Below are positions 51,690 to 64,000 of a stretch of DNA of 64,000 nt, piece by piece (the stretch's first letter is position 1; each line of letters opens with the position of its first letter). The stretch spans positions 1-64,000 of the forward strand of contig NZ_JAGGPK010000010.1 in assembly GCF_018613855.1 (NCBI RefSeq), read 5' to 3'. This DNA is from Arthrobacter sp. ISL-30 (GTDB lineage: Bacteria > Actinomycetota > Actinomycetes > Actinomycetales > Micrococcaceae). Both the position numbers and the translations under genes were made by a program. The notes beneath the pieces are model-generated. The model worked only from the letters and a program-made list of their open reading frames with translations, was not told the origin of the DNA and did no database searches.

Positions 51690-52888
51690 ATGTTGCGTTG
51701 GTTGACTGCGGGTGAATCCCATGGTCCGGCCCTGGTCGGAATTATTGAAGGCGTCCCCGCTGGAGTAGAGCTCACAAGTGGACAGATTCGTGACGCCCTG
51801 GCCCGGCGTCGCCTTGGCTATGGCCGCGGCGCCAGGATGAAGTTCGAACAGGACGAGGTCACCATCCTCGGCGGCGTACGCCACGGCATCACCCAGGGCG
51901 GCCCAGTCGCGATCCAGGTGGGCAATACCGAGTGGCCCAAGTGGGAGCAGATCATGTCTGCCGACCCTGTCGAGCCGGAACTCCTTGCTGACCAGGCGCG
52001 CAACGCGCCGCTGACCCGGCCCCGGCCGGGACACGCCGACTTCACCGGGATGCAGAAATACGGCTTCCCGGAGGCCCGGCCGGTCCTCGAGCGTGCCAGC
52101 GCCCGGGAAACGGCAACCCGTGTGGCCCTGGGCACTGTTGCCGCCCAGTTCCTCAAGCACTTGGGCATCGAGCTGGTCAGCCACACTGTTTCCATTGCCA
52201 GCGTGGCCGTGCCCGAGGGCCGCCCCCTGCCCCTGCCGGAAGACGTCATAGCCCTCGACGTCGATCCCCTCCGCTGCTTCGATCGCGACACATCCAACGC
52301 CATGGTTGCCGAAGTGGATGCCGCACACAAGGAAGGCGAAACCCTTGGCGGCGTGGTGGAAGTCCTCGCCTACGGGCTCCCGCCGGGACTTGGCAGCTAC
52401 GTGCACTGGGACCGCAGGCTCGACTCCAGGCTGGCAGCCGCCCTCATGGGTATCCAGGCCATCAAGGGCGTCGAAGTCGGCGACGGGTTCCAAACGGCAG
52501 CGCGCCGGGGATCAGCCGCCCACGATGAAATCGTAAAGGACGACCACGGCAGGATCATCCGGCAGAGCAACCGCGCGGGTGGTGTTGAAGGTGGCATGAG
52601 TATCGGCGATGTCCTGCGCGTGCGCGCTGCCATGAAACCGATCGCCACCGTTCCTCGCGCCCTCAAGACTATCGACGTCAGCACCGGGGAGGCGGCCAAG
52701 GCCCACCACCAGCGTTCTGATGTCTGTGCCGTGCCCGCCGCGGGAGTAGTTGCGGAGGCCATGGTCGCCCTGGTCCTGGCCGAGGCAGTAACCGAGAAGT
52801 TCGGTGGCGATTCCGTGGCTGAGACCGCCCGGAACCTGCGCAGCTACCTGGAAAGCATCCCGGCATCGCTGGACTCGGTCGGCCGCTA

Positions 52889-52889
<1 letters not shown>
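51690..52889 (+). CDS. aroC: Chorismate synthase
   Basis: 399 residues. It converts EPSP to chorismate with reduced FMN. Conserved: [79 protein letters not shown] and [16 protein letters not shown]. Start: ATG 51690 is preferred since [11 protein letters not shown] is the usual N-terminus and AGGA is correctly spaced. Complete. Its stop overlaps the aroK start. Confidence 0.97.
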
Positions 52890-55064
<2,175 letters not shown>

Positions 55065-55096
55065 GCCTCCCGCCAAATGCTGCCTTGCTTTGCCGG

Positions 55097-55102
55097 TAGA
55101 AT
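55097..55102 (+). promoter_or_regulatory. Possible efp -10 element
   Basis: TAGAAT at 55097–55102 would yield a leader of about 85 bases. No convincing -35 is visible. Confidence 0.35.
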
Positions 55103-55190
55103 GGTTCTTGGATTTTTGACAAACACAGGCAGGCGGGCCATTTGGCGTGCCCCCTGGCATAGCCGGTGAGAGAAACCAAAGAGGATACGC

Positions 55191-55754
55191 GTGGCAACCA
55201 CAAACGATATTAAGAACGGTACTGTCCTGAAACTTGAGGGCCAGCTTTGGAACGTCATCGAGTTCCAGCACGTCAAGCCAGGCAAGGGTGGAGCGTTCGT
55301 CCGCACCAAGATGCGCAACGTGATGTCCGGCAAGGTGGTCGACAAGACCTTCAACGCCGGCCTGAAGATCGAGACCGCCACTGTGGACCGCCGCGACTAC
55401 CAGTACCTGTACCAGGACGGCAGCGACTTCGTCTTCATGGACACCCAGGACTACGACCAGATCCACGTTTCGGGCGCCACCGTCGGCGATGCCACCAACT
55501 TCATGCTTGAGAACCAGATGGTCAACATCGCCATCCACGAAGGAACACCCCTCTACATCGAGCTTCCCCCGAGCGTCGTGCTGGAGATCACCTACACGGA
55601 GCCGGGCCTGCAGGGCGACCGCTCCTCCGCAGGCACCAAGCCCGCCACCCTGGAAACCGGCTACGAGATCCAGGTTCCGCTCTTCGTGGAACAGGGCACC
55701 AAGGTCAAGGTTGACACCCGCGACGGCAGCTACCTGGGCCGGGTCAACGACTAG
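55191..55754 (+). CDS. efp: Elongation factor P
   Basis: 187 residues, three beta-barrel domains. The tip loop that reaches the peptidyl-transferase centre is VKPGKGGAF with Lys32. It relieves ribosome stalling at polyproline stretches. No modification enzymes (epmA/B or earP) are in the window; in Actinobacteria the Lys form may act unmodified. Start: GTG 55191 after AGAGGA. nusB follows with overlapping TAGTG. Confidence 0.97.
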   Translation: MATTNDIKNGTVLKLEGQLWNVIEFQHVKPGKGGAFVRTKMRNVMSGKVVDKTFNAGLKIETATVDRRDYQYLYQDGSDFVFMDTQDYDQIHVSGATVGDATNFMLENQMVNIAIHEGTPLYIELPPSVVLEITYTEPGLQGDRSSAGTKPATLETGYEIQVPLFVEQGTKVKVDTRDGSYLGRVND

Positions 55755-56164
55755 TGAGCGCACGAGGCAAAGCCCGCAACAGGGCCCTCGACGTGCTCTT
55801 CGAGGCGGAGCAGCGCTCCGCCTCTGCTTTCGAGGTCCTGAAGGCGCGGCGCGAAAAGACTGACCAGGTCATCAATCCCTACACGGTGGATATCGTGGAG
55901 GGCGTGGTGTCCAAGCAGGCCACGATCGACGAGTTCCTGCAGACGTACGCCCAGGGCTGGACCCTGGATCGTATGCCATCAGTGGACCGGATCATCCTCC
56001 GGATCGGCACCTGGGAACTGCTGTACAACGACGACGTTCCTGATAACGTGGCGGTGAGCGAAGCGGTTTCCCTTGCGAAGACGCTCTCCACCGACGAATC
56101 CCCGGCCTTCATCAACGGCCTGCTCGGCCGGCTCCAGAAGTTGAAGCCGTCCCTGTTGGCCTGA
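55754..56164 (+). CDS. nusB: Transcription antitermination factor NusB
   Basis: 136 residues, all-helical NusB fold: SARGKARNRALDVLFEAEQR, VEGVVSKQATIDEFLQTYAQGW, LDRMPSVDRIILRIGTWELLY and VAVSEAVSLAKTLSTDESPAFINGLLGRL. With NusE it binds boxA RNA during rRNA transcription. Coupled to efp. A 15-bp hairpin 35 bases downstream ends the unit. Confidence 0.96.
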   Translation: MSARGKARNRALDVLFEAEQRSASAFEVLKARREKTDQVINPYTVDIVEGVVSKQATIDEFLQTYAQGWTLDRMPSVDRIILRIGTWELLYNDDVPDNVAVSEAVSLAKTLSTDESPAFINGLLGRLQKLKPSLLA

Positions 56165-56198
56165 TTGTTCAGCCCTTCCGACTGTTTCAAACGTCGAT

Positions 56199-56244
56199 TG
56201 CTCCGTAACTGCCGTTAGATGTTCCACAAGGCAGTCACGGAGCA
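56199..56244. terminator. Bidirectional terminator between nusB and the PrsW gene
   Basis: TGCTCCGTAACTGCC (56199–56213) pairs with GGCAGTCACGGAGCA (56230–56244) over 15 bases with a single G·U-type position. The two genes converge on it. A 13-base direct repeat CGCTGCTTAAGAC lies next to it at 56247 and 56261. Confidence 0.7.
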
Positions 56245-56266
56245 TTCGCTGCTTAAGACCCGCTGC

Positions 56267-57523
56267 TTAAGACGCGACGGCGTTGCGGAGCGGCAGGATG
56301 TGGGCCAGTTGCCTCATCTCGTCCTCCTGGTGCCGCTGGACATCACGGCCGCTGAGGATCCGCTGGCGAGTCAGGGCAAGGTCCGTGGCTGCCCGGACAA
56401 AGGCTTTCATCTGCCGTTCCCTGCCGCGCTGTCGTGCCCACTGCACTGCGGACCTTCGGCCCTGCGGGGTCGCCAGCATGTCCACTTCAAGTGGTGTGAA
56501 CCATCCGGCGTGCGCATACTCCAGCAGCCGCTGCCTGGTCAGCTTCCGCTCGGCGAAGCGAAGCAGCCCAATCGCCACTACGGCGAGGAGGAAAATGGGC
56601 ACCTGGACTCCCAGGTACTGGGCGAAGAAATCCTCGCCCATGCTGTTCCAGCGATTGTGCAGGATCATCGCCGGAATCAGTCCGACAAAGAAGGCCAGGA
56701 TCGACTGCCCGGAATGCCAGCGCCGGGCGGCGAAGCCCATGATGAGTCCGGTAGTACCCGTGAAGATGGCGTGCGCGAAGGGCGACATGATCCCGCGGAG
56801 GATAAAGACCTGGATGAAGTCTCCGCCCGGATTTCTCGAGTTGGCGATTTCACTGCCGAAGTACAGGATGTTCTCGGTAAAGGCGAAGCCGCCGGCAATG
56901 GTGAAAGCGAACACCACACCGTCCACCGGCCCGTCGAAATACCGCCGTGTGGCCAGCAGCAGCAAGAGCAGCCCCAGCGCCTTGGCGAACTCTTCCGCTA
57001 TGGGCGCTTGCACTGTGGCCATGAAGAACCGGAACTCGGCCTCGCTGGTTCGCGGAGCCACCACGGCGAACAAGGGCTGGATCAGCAGGGTAACGGCAAT
57101 CGAGACTGCCGCTCCCCAGGTGAAGGCGAAAATGAGGAGCCGCGTGGGCTCAGGTTCCCAACGGTCAATGAAATAGACGGTGAGGAGCACCGCGGAAAGC
57201 GGCACGAGGGAAGCCACGAAGCCAACCGTGAAGCCCGCCACGCCCGTATTGCTTAGCAGGAATGGCACCACCACAACGAGGCTCAGCAGGGCCAGCCCGC
57301 CACCGCCCAGGAGTAGGGGCAGTAATGCGCCGCGGGTGGCGCCACGGGAAGGTGGCGGCGATGCCCGGAAGATCGGCCGTACGGATCCGGCGGTATTTCC
57401 AGGTGCCGGACGATAATCATGCGGGTCGACGTGGCCGATCCAGGTGGGGTTCGTGCCCGCCTCGACGTAGGGTGCGCGGTTTTCCTGCCGTCCCGTGTCG
57501 CGCCAAGGGCCGTTGCTCGTCAT
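56267..57523 (-). CDS. PrsW family intramembrane metalloprotease
   Basis: 418 residues with about eight membrane helices. PrsW motifs: VQAPIAEEFAKALG (EExxK), GGFAFTENILYF, FAHAIFTGTTGLIMGF (HxxFT) and LIPAMILHNRWN. The B. subtilis PrsW releases sigma-W by cutting its anti-sigma factor; in Actinobacteria substrates are unknown. The soluble C-terminus contains RRSAVQWARQRGRERQM. Start: ATG 57523; the earlier frame to 57568 has no support. Stands alone, divergent from pyrR. Confidence 0.88.
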   Translation of the reverse strand: MTSNGPWRDTGRQENRAPYVEAGTNPTWIGHVDPHDYRPAPGNTAGSVRPIFRASPPPSRGATRGALLPLLLGGGGLALLSLVVVVPFLLSNTGVAGFTVGFVASLVPLSAVLLTVYFIDRWEPEPTRLLIFAFTWGAAVSIAVTLLIQPLFAVVAPRTSEAEFRFFMATVQAPIAEEFAKALGLLLLLLATRRYFDGPVDGVVFAFTIAGGFAFTENILYFGSEIANSRNPGGDFIQVFILRGIMSPFAHAIFTGTTGLIMGFAARRWHSGQSILAFFVGLIPAMILHNRWNSMGEDFFAQYLGVQVPIFLLAVVAIGLLRFAERKLTRQRLLEYAHAGWFTPLEVDMLATPQGRRSAVQWARQRGRERQMKAFVRAATDLALTRQRILSGRDVQRHQEDEMRQLAHILPLRNAVAS

Positions 57524-57644
57524 ACGTCCGAGCCTACGGCTGCAACTGCCAGGCAACCAAGGCGCCACGACCGTCGTCGTCCGCTGTGTCTTCGACGCCG
57601 CGCGGTGTGAGCTGGAACGCCTGCTGCTCCGACTTGGGGCGGGC

Positions 57645-57671
57645 TTACAGGCGTTGCCCGTGTGGTAGTTT
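57645..57671 (+). promoter_or_regulatory. Probable pyr operon promoter
   Basis: TTACAG (57645–57650) and TAGTTT (57666–57671), spacing 15, give a transcript starting about 55 bases before pyrR and thus containing the PyrR-binding loop. A TTGCCC/GGGCAA stem followed by six T (57688–57693) overlaps the promoter. Confidence 0.4.
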
Positions 57672-57698
57672 TGAGGGGCAATGTTCCTTTTTTAATTC

Positions 57699-57712
57699 CG
57701 TCCCGTGAGGCG
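57699..57712 (+). promoter_or_regulatory. PyrR-binding RNA loop before pyrR
   Basis: CGTCCCGTGAGGCG fits the PyrR recognition sequence ARUCCNGNGAGGYU at 12 of 14 positions. The two mismatches are the first and last bases, which here form a C–G pair instead of A–U, so the stem is preserved. Flanking TTCC/GGAA extends the hairpin, and the ribosome site AAAGGGGAGA follows directly. UMP-loaded PyrR should bind and block translation, as described for mycobacteria. Confidence 0.8.
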
Positions 57713-57731
57713 GGGAAAGGGGAGACGAGCG

Positions 57732-58316
57732 ATGACTGAAGTCACTGCAGCACAGGTTCCGTCCAGGGTTGTCCTCAACCAGGCGGACATTGACCGTGCA
57801 CTCACTCGTATCGCCCACGAGATTCTCGAAGCCAACAAGGGCTCCAAGGACCTGGTCCTCCTGGGCATTCCCCGGCGCGGCTATCCGCTGGCCGTAAGGC
57901 TCGCAAAGAAGATCGCCGCAGCCGATCCTACTGTCGACGCCGCCACCGTCGTGGGCCAATTGGACGTCACCATGTTTCGGGACGATCTTTCCCGCCAGCC
58001 CACCCGGCCCCCACACCACACACGGCTTCCCCTGTCCGGTATCGACAACAAAGTGGTTGTCCTCATCGATGACGTGCTCTACTCCGGGCGCACCATCAGG
58101 GCCGCCCTGGACGCCATCACGGACCTCGGTCGACCCCGGATCGTCCGCCTTGCCGTCCTGGTGGACCGCGGACACCGCGAACTTCCCATTCGGGCGGACC
58201 ACGTAGGAAAGAACCTGCCGACGTCCTCAGTCGAGAAGGTCCGTGTACACCTGGAGGAAACTGACACGGTGGACGGCAAGCCCGTCAACGAAGTCGTGAT
58301 CGAGGCCGGCGCGTGA
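57732..58316 (+). CDS. pyrR: Bifunctional pyr operon regulator / uracil phosphoribosyltransferase PyrR
   Basis: 194 residues, PRT fold. PRPP motif [14 protein letters not shown] (about 109–122), [14 protein letters not shown] and [14 protein letters not shown], and the RNA-contact basic residues around IRVRHEE-like [14 protein letters not shown]. It binds the pyr leader when UMP is high and has weak UPRTase activity. Start: ATG 57732 with GGGGAGA. It heads the operon; stop overlaps pyrB by four bases. Confidence 0.95.
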   Translation: MTEVTAAQVPSRVVLNQADIDRALTRIAHEILEANKGSKDLVLLGIPRRGYPLAVRLAKKIAAADPTVDAATVVGQLDVTMFRDDLSRQPTRPPHHTRLPLSGIDNKVVVLIDDVLYSGRTIRAALDAITDLGRPRIVRLAVLVDRGHRELPIRADHVGKNLPTSSVEKVRVHLEETDTVDGKPVNEVVIEAGA

Positions 58317-59371
58317 AGCATCTCCTCTCCACTGAAGACCTCAGCTCCCACAACGCGATCCGCATCCTCGATACTGCCGAAGAAATGTCGGCCGTGGGCG
58401 ATCGCGAGGTGAAGAAGCTCCCCGCACTGCGCGGCCGCACGGTAGTGAACCTCTTCTTCGAGGACTCCACCCGGACCCGCATTTCTTTCGAAGCAGCGGC
58501 AAAGCGTCTCTCTGCCGACGTCATCAACTTCGCCGCCAAGGGCTCATCGGTTTCCAAGGGCGAATCACTTAAGGACACCGCCCAGACCCTCGCCGCCATG
58601 GGGGCGGACGCCGTCGTCATTCGCCATTGGGCCTCCGGTGCCCCACACCGCCTGGCGGCCACAGACTGGATTGACGCCGCTGTGGTCAACGCGGGCGACG
58701 GAACCCACGAACATCCCACCCAGGCACTCCTTGACGCCTTTACGATGCGGCGGCATTGGTCCACCCTGAAAGGAACAGCGTCAACGGGCGCGGATCTTAG
58801 GGGAATGCGGGTCGCGATCGTCGGGGATGTGCTGCACTCGCGTGTTGCCCGCTCCAATGTGTGGCTCCTGCGCACCCTCGGAGCCGAAGTTACCCTGGTT
58901 GCGCCGCCCACCCTGCTGCCCATCGGCGTCGAACACTGGCCCTGCAAGGTCAGCTATAACTTGGACGAAACCCTCGAGGACGGCGTAGACGCCATGATGA
59001 TGCTCCGCGTCCAAGGCGAGCGAATGAACGCCTCGTTCTTCCCGTCCACCCGGGAGTACTCCCGACGCTGGGGCTTCGATGACGCCCGCCTTCGCGCCCT
59101 GGACGACCTCGGCCTCAAGGACACCATCATCATGCATCCGGGTCCCATGAACCGCGGGCTCGAGATATCGTCCGCGGCGGCGGACTCGCCGCGGTCCACC
59201 GTCCTGGCCCAGGTCCGGAACGGCGTCTCCGTCCGCATGGCTGCCCTGTACCTGCTGCTGTCCGGAGATACCCGCGAAGCAGCCCCAACTTCGGGCCCAG
59301 CCCCTTCAAATGCAGCCCCTTCCAACACTGCCCGATCCACCACTGCCCATTCCAACAAGGAGAGCAACTGA
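58313..59371 (+). CDS. pyrB: Aspartate carbamoyltransferase catalytic subunit
   Basis: 352 residues. Carbamoyl-phosphate site [13 protein letters not shown] (about 48–60), then [49 protein letters not shown], and [10 protein letters not shown] with [12 protein letters not shown]. It makes carbamoyl aspartate. No pyrI. The fold ends at about residue 318; a Ser/Ala/Pro/Thr tail of about 35 residues (with [20 protein letters not shown]) is extra. Start: GTG 58313 (GTGA). Confidence 0.96.
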   Translation: MKHLLSTEDLSSHNAIRILDTAEEMSAVGDREVKKLPALRGRTVVNLFFEDSTRTRISFEAAAKRLSADVINFAAKGSSVSKGESLKDTAQTLAAMGADAVVIRHWASGAPHRLAATDWIDAAVVNAGDGTHEHPTQALLDAFTMRRHWSTLKGTASTGADLRGMRVAIVGDVLHSRVARSNVWLLRTLGAEVTLVAPPTLLPIGVEHWPCKVSYNLDETLEDGVDAMMMLRVQGERMNASFFPSTREYSRRWGFDDARLRALDDLGLKDTIIMHPGPMNRGLEISSAAADSPRSTVLAQVRNGVSVRMAALYLLLSGDTREAAPTSGPAPSNAAPSNTARSTTAHSNKESN

Positions 59372-60726
59372 TGACCGCCACCAACGGAACCTACCTGATC
59401 CGCGGTGCGGCGATCCTTGGCGGAGAGGCTGAAGACCTCCTGATCCGGGACGGCAGCATCGCCGAGCGCGGTACGGGCCTCTCAGCCGACGACGCCACGG
59501 TCATTGAGGCCGCCGGCCTTGTGGCGCTGCCGGGCATGGTGGATGTGCATACACACCTCCGGGAGCCGGGTCGCGAGGACGCCGAAACCGTGGAAACCGG
59601 GACCCGTGCCGCGGCGCTGGGAGGCTTCACCGCCGTCCACGCCATGGCGAACAGCAACCCTGTTGCCGACACCGCAGGCGTCGTCGAACAGGTGCACAGC
59701 CTCGGCCGCGCCTCTGGCTGGGTGGACGTCCGCCCGGTTGGAGCCGTTACGGTAGGCCTCGCCGGCGAACAGCTGGCCGAACTCGGAGCGATGGCCGATT
59801 CCCGGGCCCAGGTTCGGATGTTCTCCGACGACGGGATCTGTGTCCACGACCCCGTGCTCATGCGCCGTGCCCTCGAGTACGTGAAGGCGTTCGACGGCGT
59901 CGTCGCCCAGCATGCGCAGGAGCCCCGCCTCACCGCCGGAGCCCAGATGAATGAAGGCGCGGTGTCCGCCGTCCTCGGACTCACCGGTTGGCCCGCCGTC
60001 GCCGAAGAGAGCATCATCGCCCGCGACGTCCTCCTGGCCCAGCATGTCGGCTCCCGCCTACACGTGTGCCACGTGTCCACGGCAGGTTCGGTAGAGATCA
60101 TTCGCTGGGCCAAGGAGCGCGGCATCAATGTCACCGCCGAAGTCACGCCCCATCACCTGCTGCTCACTGACGAACTCGTCCGCAGCTATGACCCCGTGTT
60201 CAAGGTCAACCCGCCGCTGCGCACCAACGATGACGTGCAGGCACTGCGTGCGGGCCTCGCGGACGGCACCATCGACGTCGTCGGAACCGACCACGCTCCG
60301 CACCCGAGCGAACACAAGGAATGTGAGTGGGCACAGGCGGCAATGGGCATGACCGGACTGGAAACGGCCCTCTCCGTGGTCCAGGAAACCATGGTCGAAA
60401 CCGGCCTCATGACCTGGGCAGACTTCGCGAGGGTGACGTCCACCTCGCCGGCGGCTATCGGCCGCCTGACGGACCAGGGACGCCCGCTCGAGGCGGGAGA
60501 GCCTGCCAACCTCATTCTCGTGGACCCGGCTGCGCGCTGGACCGTCGATCCCCATAAAATGGCCACCATGGGCCGAAACTCACCCTTCAAGGGCAAGGAA
60601 CTTCCGGGTACGGTCGTCGCCACATTTTTCAAGGGCCACCCCACGGTGCTGGACGGCCAGCTCAACACGCCTTACCGCTACCCGGGAACCGCCGGCAATG
60701 GCAATACCAGGGCAAGCGGGAACTGA
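59371..60726 (+). CDS. pyrC: Dihydroorotase (type I)
   Basis: 451-residue amidohydrolase. Metal site [13 protein letters not shown] near residue 57, [56 protein letters not shown] and [17 protein letters not shown]. It closes carbamoyl aspartate to dihydroorotate. Standard length for the class. TGATG overlap with pyrB at the start and with the PH-like gene at the end. Confidence 0.96.
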   Translation: MTATNGTYLIRGAAILGGEAEDLLIRDGSIAERGTGLSADDATVIEAAGLVALPGMVDVHTHLREPGREDAETVETGTRAAALGGFTAVHAMANSNPVADTAGVVEQVHSLGRASGWVDVRPVGAVTVGLAGEQLAELGAMADSRAQVRMFSDDGICVHDPVLMRRALEYVKAFDGVVAQHAQEPRLTAGAQMNEGAVSAVLGLTGWPAVAEESIIARDVLLAQHVGSRLHVCHVSTAGSVEIIRWAKERGINVTAEVTPHHLLLTDELVRSYDPVFKVNPPLRTNDDVQALRAGLADGTIDVVGTDHAPHPSEHKECEWAQAAMGMTGLETALSVVQETMVETGLMTWADFARVTSTSPAAIGRLTDQGRPLEAGEPANLILVDPAARWTVDPHKMATMGRNSPFKGKELPGTVVATFFKGHPTVLDGQLNTPYRYPGTAGNGNTRASGN

Positions 60727-61244
60727 TGGACAAAATCGTTCCGGGACTCGCAGTCCTGTCCATCATCGCGGTGGCCTTCGCCCTCGTGGCGCTCGGCTGG
60801 CGCAGCCGCCTGAAGAGGCAGTCCGACGTCGGAAGCCTCCCCGAGGTACCGGCGAAGCTGACCCCGGCCACCGCCGTCGTTGACGGACAGTATGTCGCCA
60901 CCACAACGGCCGGTGACTGGCTGGACCGCATTGCGGCCCAAGGCCTGGGCGTCCGCACCAATGCTGAAGTCAGCGTCCACGCCGAAGGGGTCCTGTTCGA
61001 CCGCACAGGTGCAGGGCCGTTGTTCATACCCCGCCAATCCCTTTCCGGCTCCCGCCAGGACAGCGGCATAACCGGCAAGTTCGTCGAAAAGGACGGACTC
61101 GTGGTTGTGAGCTGGACCTTGGGCAGCCGCGAACTCGACACCGGCTTCAGAACCCGCCGGGGCGCTGACAAACAGCCCCTCCTCGAAGCACTCCAAGAAT
61201 TGATCTCCGCAGCCCCTCAGGCCGACGCCGATAGTGGAAAGTAA
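60726..61244 (+). CDS. PH-like domain membrane protein of the pyr operon
   Basis: 172 residues. One N-terminal membrane helix ([21 protein letters not shown]) leads to a soluble PH-like beta domain: [46 protein letters not shown] and [19 protein letters not shown]. It is conserved between pyrC and carA in many Actinobacteria, sometimes labelled transporter-like, with no proven role. Coupled to pyrC by TGATG. Its constant position suggests a link to pyrimidine or carbamoyl-phosphate metabolism at the membrane, but this is inference. Confidence 0.8.
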   Translation: MDKIVPGLAVLSIIAVAFALVALGWRSRLKRQSDVGSLPEVPAKLTPATAVVDGQYVATTTAGDWLDRIAAQGLGVRTNAEVSVHAEGVLFDRTGAGPLFIPRQSLSGSRQDSGITGKFVEKDGLVVVSWTLGSRELDTGFRTRRGADKQPLLEALQELISAAPQADADSGK

Positions 61245-61248
61245 CACA

Positions 61249-62538
61249 GTGACGGACAGTAACTCAGTGACAACATCCAGTGCAGCAGGAAGCAAGTCAG
61301 CTTCCGCCCCGGCCGTGCTGGTCCTCGAAGACGGACGCATGTTCCGTGGCCGCAGCTACGGCGCCACGGGCACAGCCTTGGGCGAGGCCGTGTTTGCCAC
61401 CGGCATGACGGGCTACCAGGAGACCATCACGGACCCCTCCTACGCTCGCCAGCTGGTGGTGCAGACCGCCCCGCACATTGGCAACACCGGTGTGAACAGC
61501 GACGACGCCGAATCCCGCCGCATCTGGGTGGCCGGCTACATTGTCCGCGACGCGGCACGCCGCCCCTCCAACTGGCGCTCCGAACGCAGCCTCGACGACG
61601 AACTGGTGGAGCAGGGCATCGTCGGCATCCAAGGTGTGGACACCCGCGCCATCACGCGCCACCTGCGCGAGAACAAGACCATGCGTGCCGGCATCTTCTC
61701 CGGCGATGCCGCCGCAGCCACGGACAAGGAACTCCTCGACGCCGTCCTGGCCAGCGCTCCGATGGAAGGGGCACGCCTTGCCGAGGAAGTCAGCATCGAC
61801 GAAGCGTACGTCGTTGAACCGGCGGACCACGGCTGGGACGGGGAGGCCAGGCTCACGATCGCCGCGATCGACCTCGGCATCAAGGCCATGACGCCCGTCC
61901 GCTTCGCCGAGCGTGGCGTGCGCGTACATGTCCTCCCGGCGACGGCAACCCTGGAAGACGTCAAAGCGGTGAACCCGGACGGCTTCTTTATGTCCAATGG
62001 CCCCGGCGACCCCGCCACCGCCGACGCGCAGGTAAAGCTGCTCAGGTCCGTCCTGGACGAGAAGATGCCCTACTTCGGCATCTGCTTCGGCAACCAGATC
62101 CTGGGCCGGGCCCTCGGCTTTGGAACCTACAAGCTGAAGTACGGCCACCGGGGTATCAACCAGCCCGTCATGGACCGCCGCACCGGCAAGGTCGAGATCA
62201 CCTCGCAGAACCACGGCTTCGCCGTCGACGCCCCGATGAACGGTGCCACCGTTGCCCCGGAGGAACGCTTCGGCCGCGTGGAGGTCAGCCACGTGAGCCT
62301 GAACGACGACGTCGTAGAAGGCCTCGCCTGCCTGGACATCCCGGCGTTCTCGGTCCAGTACCACCCCGAGGCCGCAGCGGGCCCGCACGACGCCGCCTAC
62401 CTGTTTGACCGGTTCATTGAACTAATGGAAGGCACCCGCGACGGCAGGACCGCCGGGCTCTCGAAGGAGCCTGTCGATGCCGTCCACAATCCGGCCGAAC
62501 CGCAGAAAACTGACAACGAGACTGAGGACAAGAAGTAA
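61249..62538 (+). CDS. carA: Carbamoyl-phosphate synthase small (glutaminase) subunit
   Basis: 429 residues. N-terminal domain [36 protein letters not shown] and [16 protein letters not shown]. Class I amidotransferase domain with catalytic Cys in [16 protein letters not shown] (about 278), QNHGFAVD, and the His-Glu of [10 protein letters not shown] (about 372). It yields ammonia for CarB. A tail of about 25 residues after the fold is variable. Start: GTG 61249 with GGAAAG; GTG 61234 and 61267 are possible. TAATG overlap with carB. Confidence 0.96.
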   Translation: MTDSNSVTTSSAAGSKSASAPAVLVLEDGRMFRGRSYGATGTALGEAVFATGMTGYQETITDPSYARQLVVQTAPHIGNTGVNSDDAESRRIWVAGYIVRDAARRPSNWRSERSLDDELVEQGIVGIQGVDTRAITRHLRENKTMRAGIFSGDAAAATDKELLDAVLASAPMEGARLAEEVSIDEAYVVEPADHGWDGEARLTIAAIDLGIKAMTPVRFAERGVRVHVLPATATLEDVKAVNPDGFFMSNGPGDPATADAQVKLLRSVLDEKMPYFGICFGNQILGRALGFGTYKLKYGHRGINQPVMDRRTGKVEITSQNHGFAVDAPMNGATVAPEERFGRVEVSHVSLNDDVVEGLACLDIPAFSVQYHPEAAAGPHDAAYLFDRFIELMEGTRDGRTAGLSKEPVDAVHNPAEPQKTDNETEDKK

Positions 62539-64000
62539 TGCCGAAACGTACAGACCTCAAGAGCGTCCTCGTCATTGGATCCGGCCCGATCGTCATCGGC
62601 CAGGCCGCCGAATTCGACTATTCCGGCACGCAGGCGCTGCGGGTGCTGAAGGAGGAAGGCCTGCGGGTCATCCTCGTCAACTCCAACCCGGCCACGATCA
62701 TGACCGACCCGGAATTCGCCGACGCCACGTACGTTGAGCCGATCACCCCGGAAGTGGTCGAAAAGATCATCGCCAAGGAGCGTCCCGACGCCGTGCTGCC
62801 CACCCTGGGTGGCCAGACGGCCCTCAATACGGCCATCGCCCTGGACAAGAACGGGGTCCTGGAGAAGTACAACGTCGAACTCATCGGGGCCAACATTGCC
62901 GCCATTGAGCTCGGCGAGGACCGGGAAAAGTTCAAGGGCGTCGTGGAGCGCTGCGGCGCCGAATCCGCCCGCAGCCACATTATCCACTCTATGGATGAGG
63001 CCTTCGAGGCGGCCAAGGACCTCGGTTATCCGATGGTGGTCCGTCCCTCGTTCACCATGGGCGGCCTCGGTTCCGGCCTTGCCTACAACGAGGACGACCT
63101 TCGCCGCATCGTGGGCCAGGGCCTGCAGTACAGCCCCACCACCGAGGTCCTGCTTGAAGAGAGCATCCTTGGCTGGAAGGAATACGAGCTCGAGATGATG
63201 CGCGACAAGAACGACAACGTCGTTGTTGTCTGCTCCATCGAGAACTTCGACCCCGTTGGCGTGCACACCGGTGACTCCATCACTGTGGCACCGGCGCTGA
63301 CGCTGACTGACCGCGAATACCAGAAGCTGCGCGACGTCGCGATCGCCGTCATCCGTGAAGTCGGGGTGGACACGGGCGGCTGCAACATCCAGTTCGCGAT
63401 CCATCCGGACACTGGTCGCGTTGTCGTCATCGAAATGAACCCCCGCGTTTCGCGTTCCTCGGCGCTGGCCTCCAAGGCCACCGGCTTCGCCATCGCCAAG
63501 ATCGCCACGAAGCTCTCCTTGGGCTACACGCTGGACGAGATCCCCAACGACATCACCCAGAAGACCCCGGCGTCGTTCGAGCCGACCCTCGACTACGTTG
63601 TGGTCAAGGTTCCGCGCTTCGCCTTCGAGAAGTTCCCGGCCGCAGACCCAACGCTGACCACCACCATGAAGTCCGTCGGCGAGGCCATGGCCATGGGCCG
63701 CAACTTCACCGAGGCGCTCCAGAAAGCCCTCCGGTCCCTGGAGCAGAAGGGCTCGCAGCTGGACTTCAGCCCGGTTCCCGAATGGGAAGTCCCCGAGCTC
63801 GTTGAAAAGGCCAAGCGCCCCACCATCGAACGGCTGTACCAGGTGCAGCGTGCCCTCCTCGGCGGAGCTACGGTCGAGGAGCTCTACGAAGCTACCAAGA
63901 TCGATCCCTGGTTCCTGGACCAGCTCCAGCTGCTCAACGAGACCTCGCAGGAAATCCGCAAGGCTGGAGTCCTGGGCGAGCCCATGCTGCGCAATGCGAA
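62538..64000 (+). CDS. carB: Carbamoyl-phosphate synthase large subunit, 3' end beyond the window
   Basis: The first 487 codons of a protein of about 1,100. Starts [29 protein letters not shown], then [40 protein letters not shown] (ATP-grasp), [32 protein letters not shown] and the beginning of the oligomerisation domain ([26 protein letters not shown]). It binds two ATP and makes carbamoyl phosphate from bicarbonate and ammonia for pyrimidine and arginine. ATG 62538 overlaps the carA TAA. No lesion is visible. Confidence 0.97.
   Translation, partial: MPKRTDLKSVLVIGSGPIVIGQAAEFDYSGTQALRVLKEEGLRVILVNSNPATIMTDPEFADATYVEPITPEVVEKIIAKERPDAVLPTLGGQTALNTAIALDKNGVLEKYNVELIGANIAAIELGEDREKFKGVVERCGAESARSHIIHSMDEAFEAAKDLGYPMVVRPSFTMGGLGSGLAYNEDDLRRIVGQGLQYSPTTEVLLEESILGWKEYELEMMRDKNDNVVVVCSIENFDPVGVHTGDSITVAPALTLTDREYQKLRDVAIAVIREVGVDTGGCNIQFAIHPDTGRVVVIEMNPRVSRSSALASKATGFAIAKIATKLSLGYTLDEIPNDITQKTPASFEPTLDYVVVKVPRFAFEKFPAADPTLTTTMKSVGEAMAMGRNFTEALQKALRSLEQKGSQLDFSPVPEWEVPELVEKAKRPTIERLYQVQRALLGGATVEELYEATKIDPWFLDQLQLLNETSQEIRKAGVLGEPMLRNA

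Noticed and set aside
57654..57693. Intrinsic attenuator (TTGCCC/GGGCAA stem and six T) before pyrR
   Set aside because: The stem overlaps the likely -10 of the promoter, so most of it would not be transcribed; the PyrR loop downstream explains control better.

Overview
The window is high-GC actinobacterial chromosome. Gene content and order (thrS–HIT–pgsA … pdxS … pdxT–yebC–ruvCAB–yajC–secDF–relA … hisS–aspS–rarA–rpsD–alaS–ruvX–mltG–aroECKB–efp–nusB–pyrR-BC–carAB) match the conserved block of Actinomycetota. Details such as error-prone DnaE2 with a DUF6504 partner, MurT/GatD and a GACAAGCTCAACCAC-type extragenic repeat point to Micrococcaceae, most likely Arthrobacter, Pseudarthrobacter or Paenarthrobacter. 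GTG and TTG starts, 1–4 base start/stop overlaps and several apparently leaderless starts are typical of the group.

Region 1 (about 0.2–10.5 kb) is the accessory and decaying part. It holds a shortened RNase Z, a Tat/lipoprotein dienelactone hydrolase, a YhcG-type nuclease broken by a frameshift and an internal deletion, a truncated AlkD-like gene, a DUF1918 gene and an endonuclease/exonuclease/phosphatase gene without a normal start codon. These are followed by a thioesterase – lipoate ligase – YdeP-type molybdopterin oxidoreductase cluster, a mycoredoxin, a SRAP (YedK/HMCES) protein and the 3' end of a chorismate mutase. Region 2 (10.5–14.4 kb) is an SOS-type unit: a LexA-like box, DUF6504 and dnaE2.

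Region 3 (14.4–30 kb) carries thrS, a HIT protein, phosphatidylinositol-phosphate synthase, PLP synthase (pdxS, and pdxT further on), a CapA-like lipoprotein, gatD/murT for peptidoglycan amidation, yebC, ruvCAB and yajC-secD-secF. Region 4 (30–44 kb) has bifunctional relA, an orphan AbiEi-like gene, a DUF349 protein, a membrane-anchored cyclophilin, hisS, an APC permease, aspS, a GNAT, a Vms1-like release factor (acVLRF1) and rarA. Region 5 (44–56.3 kb) has rpsD, two small membrane-protein genes, and a tightly coupled series alaS–ruvX–mltG–aroE–aroC–aroK–aroB–TPR, then efp–nusB. Region 6 (56.3–64 kb) has a PrsW-type protease and the pyrimidine operon pyrR–pyrB–pyrC–PH-like gene–carA–carB. carB runs off the right edge, and a recognisable PyrR-binding RNA loop lies just before pyrR.

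I did not find an obvious new multi-gene defence or biosynthetic system. The points most worth following up are a histidine-rich cytoplasmic segment in MltG, a MurT that lacks the zinc-ribbon cysteines, back-to-back leaderless promoters between murT and pdxT, the PyrR loop, the LexA box on a dnaE2 unit without imuB, the absence of pimA and its acyltransferase beside pgsA, and the cluster of broken genes in the first 10 kb. No rRNA, tRNA, CRISPR array, insertion sequence or prophage was seen.
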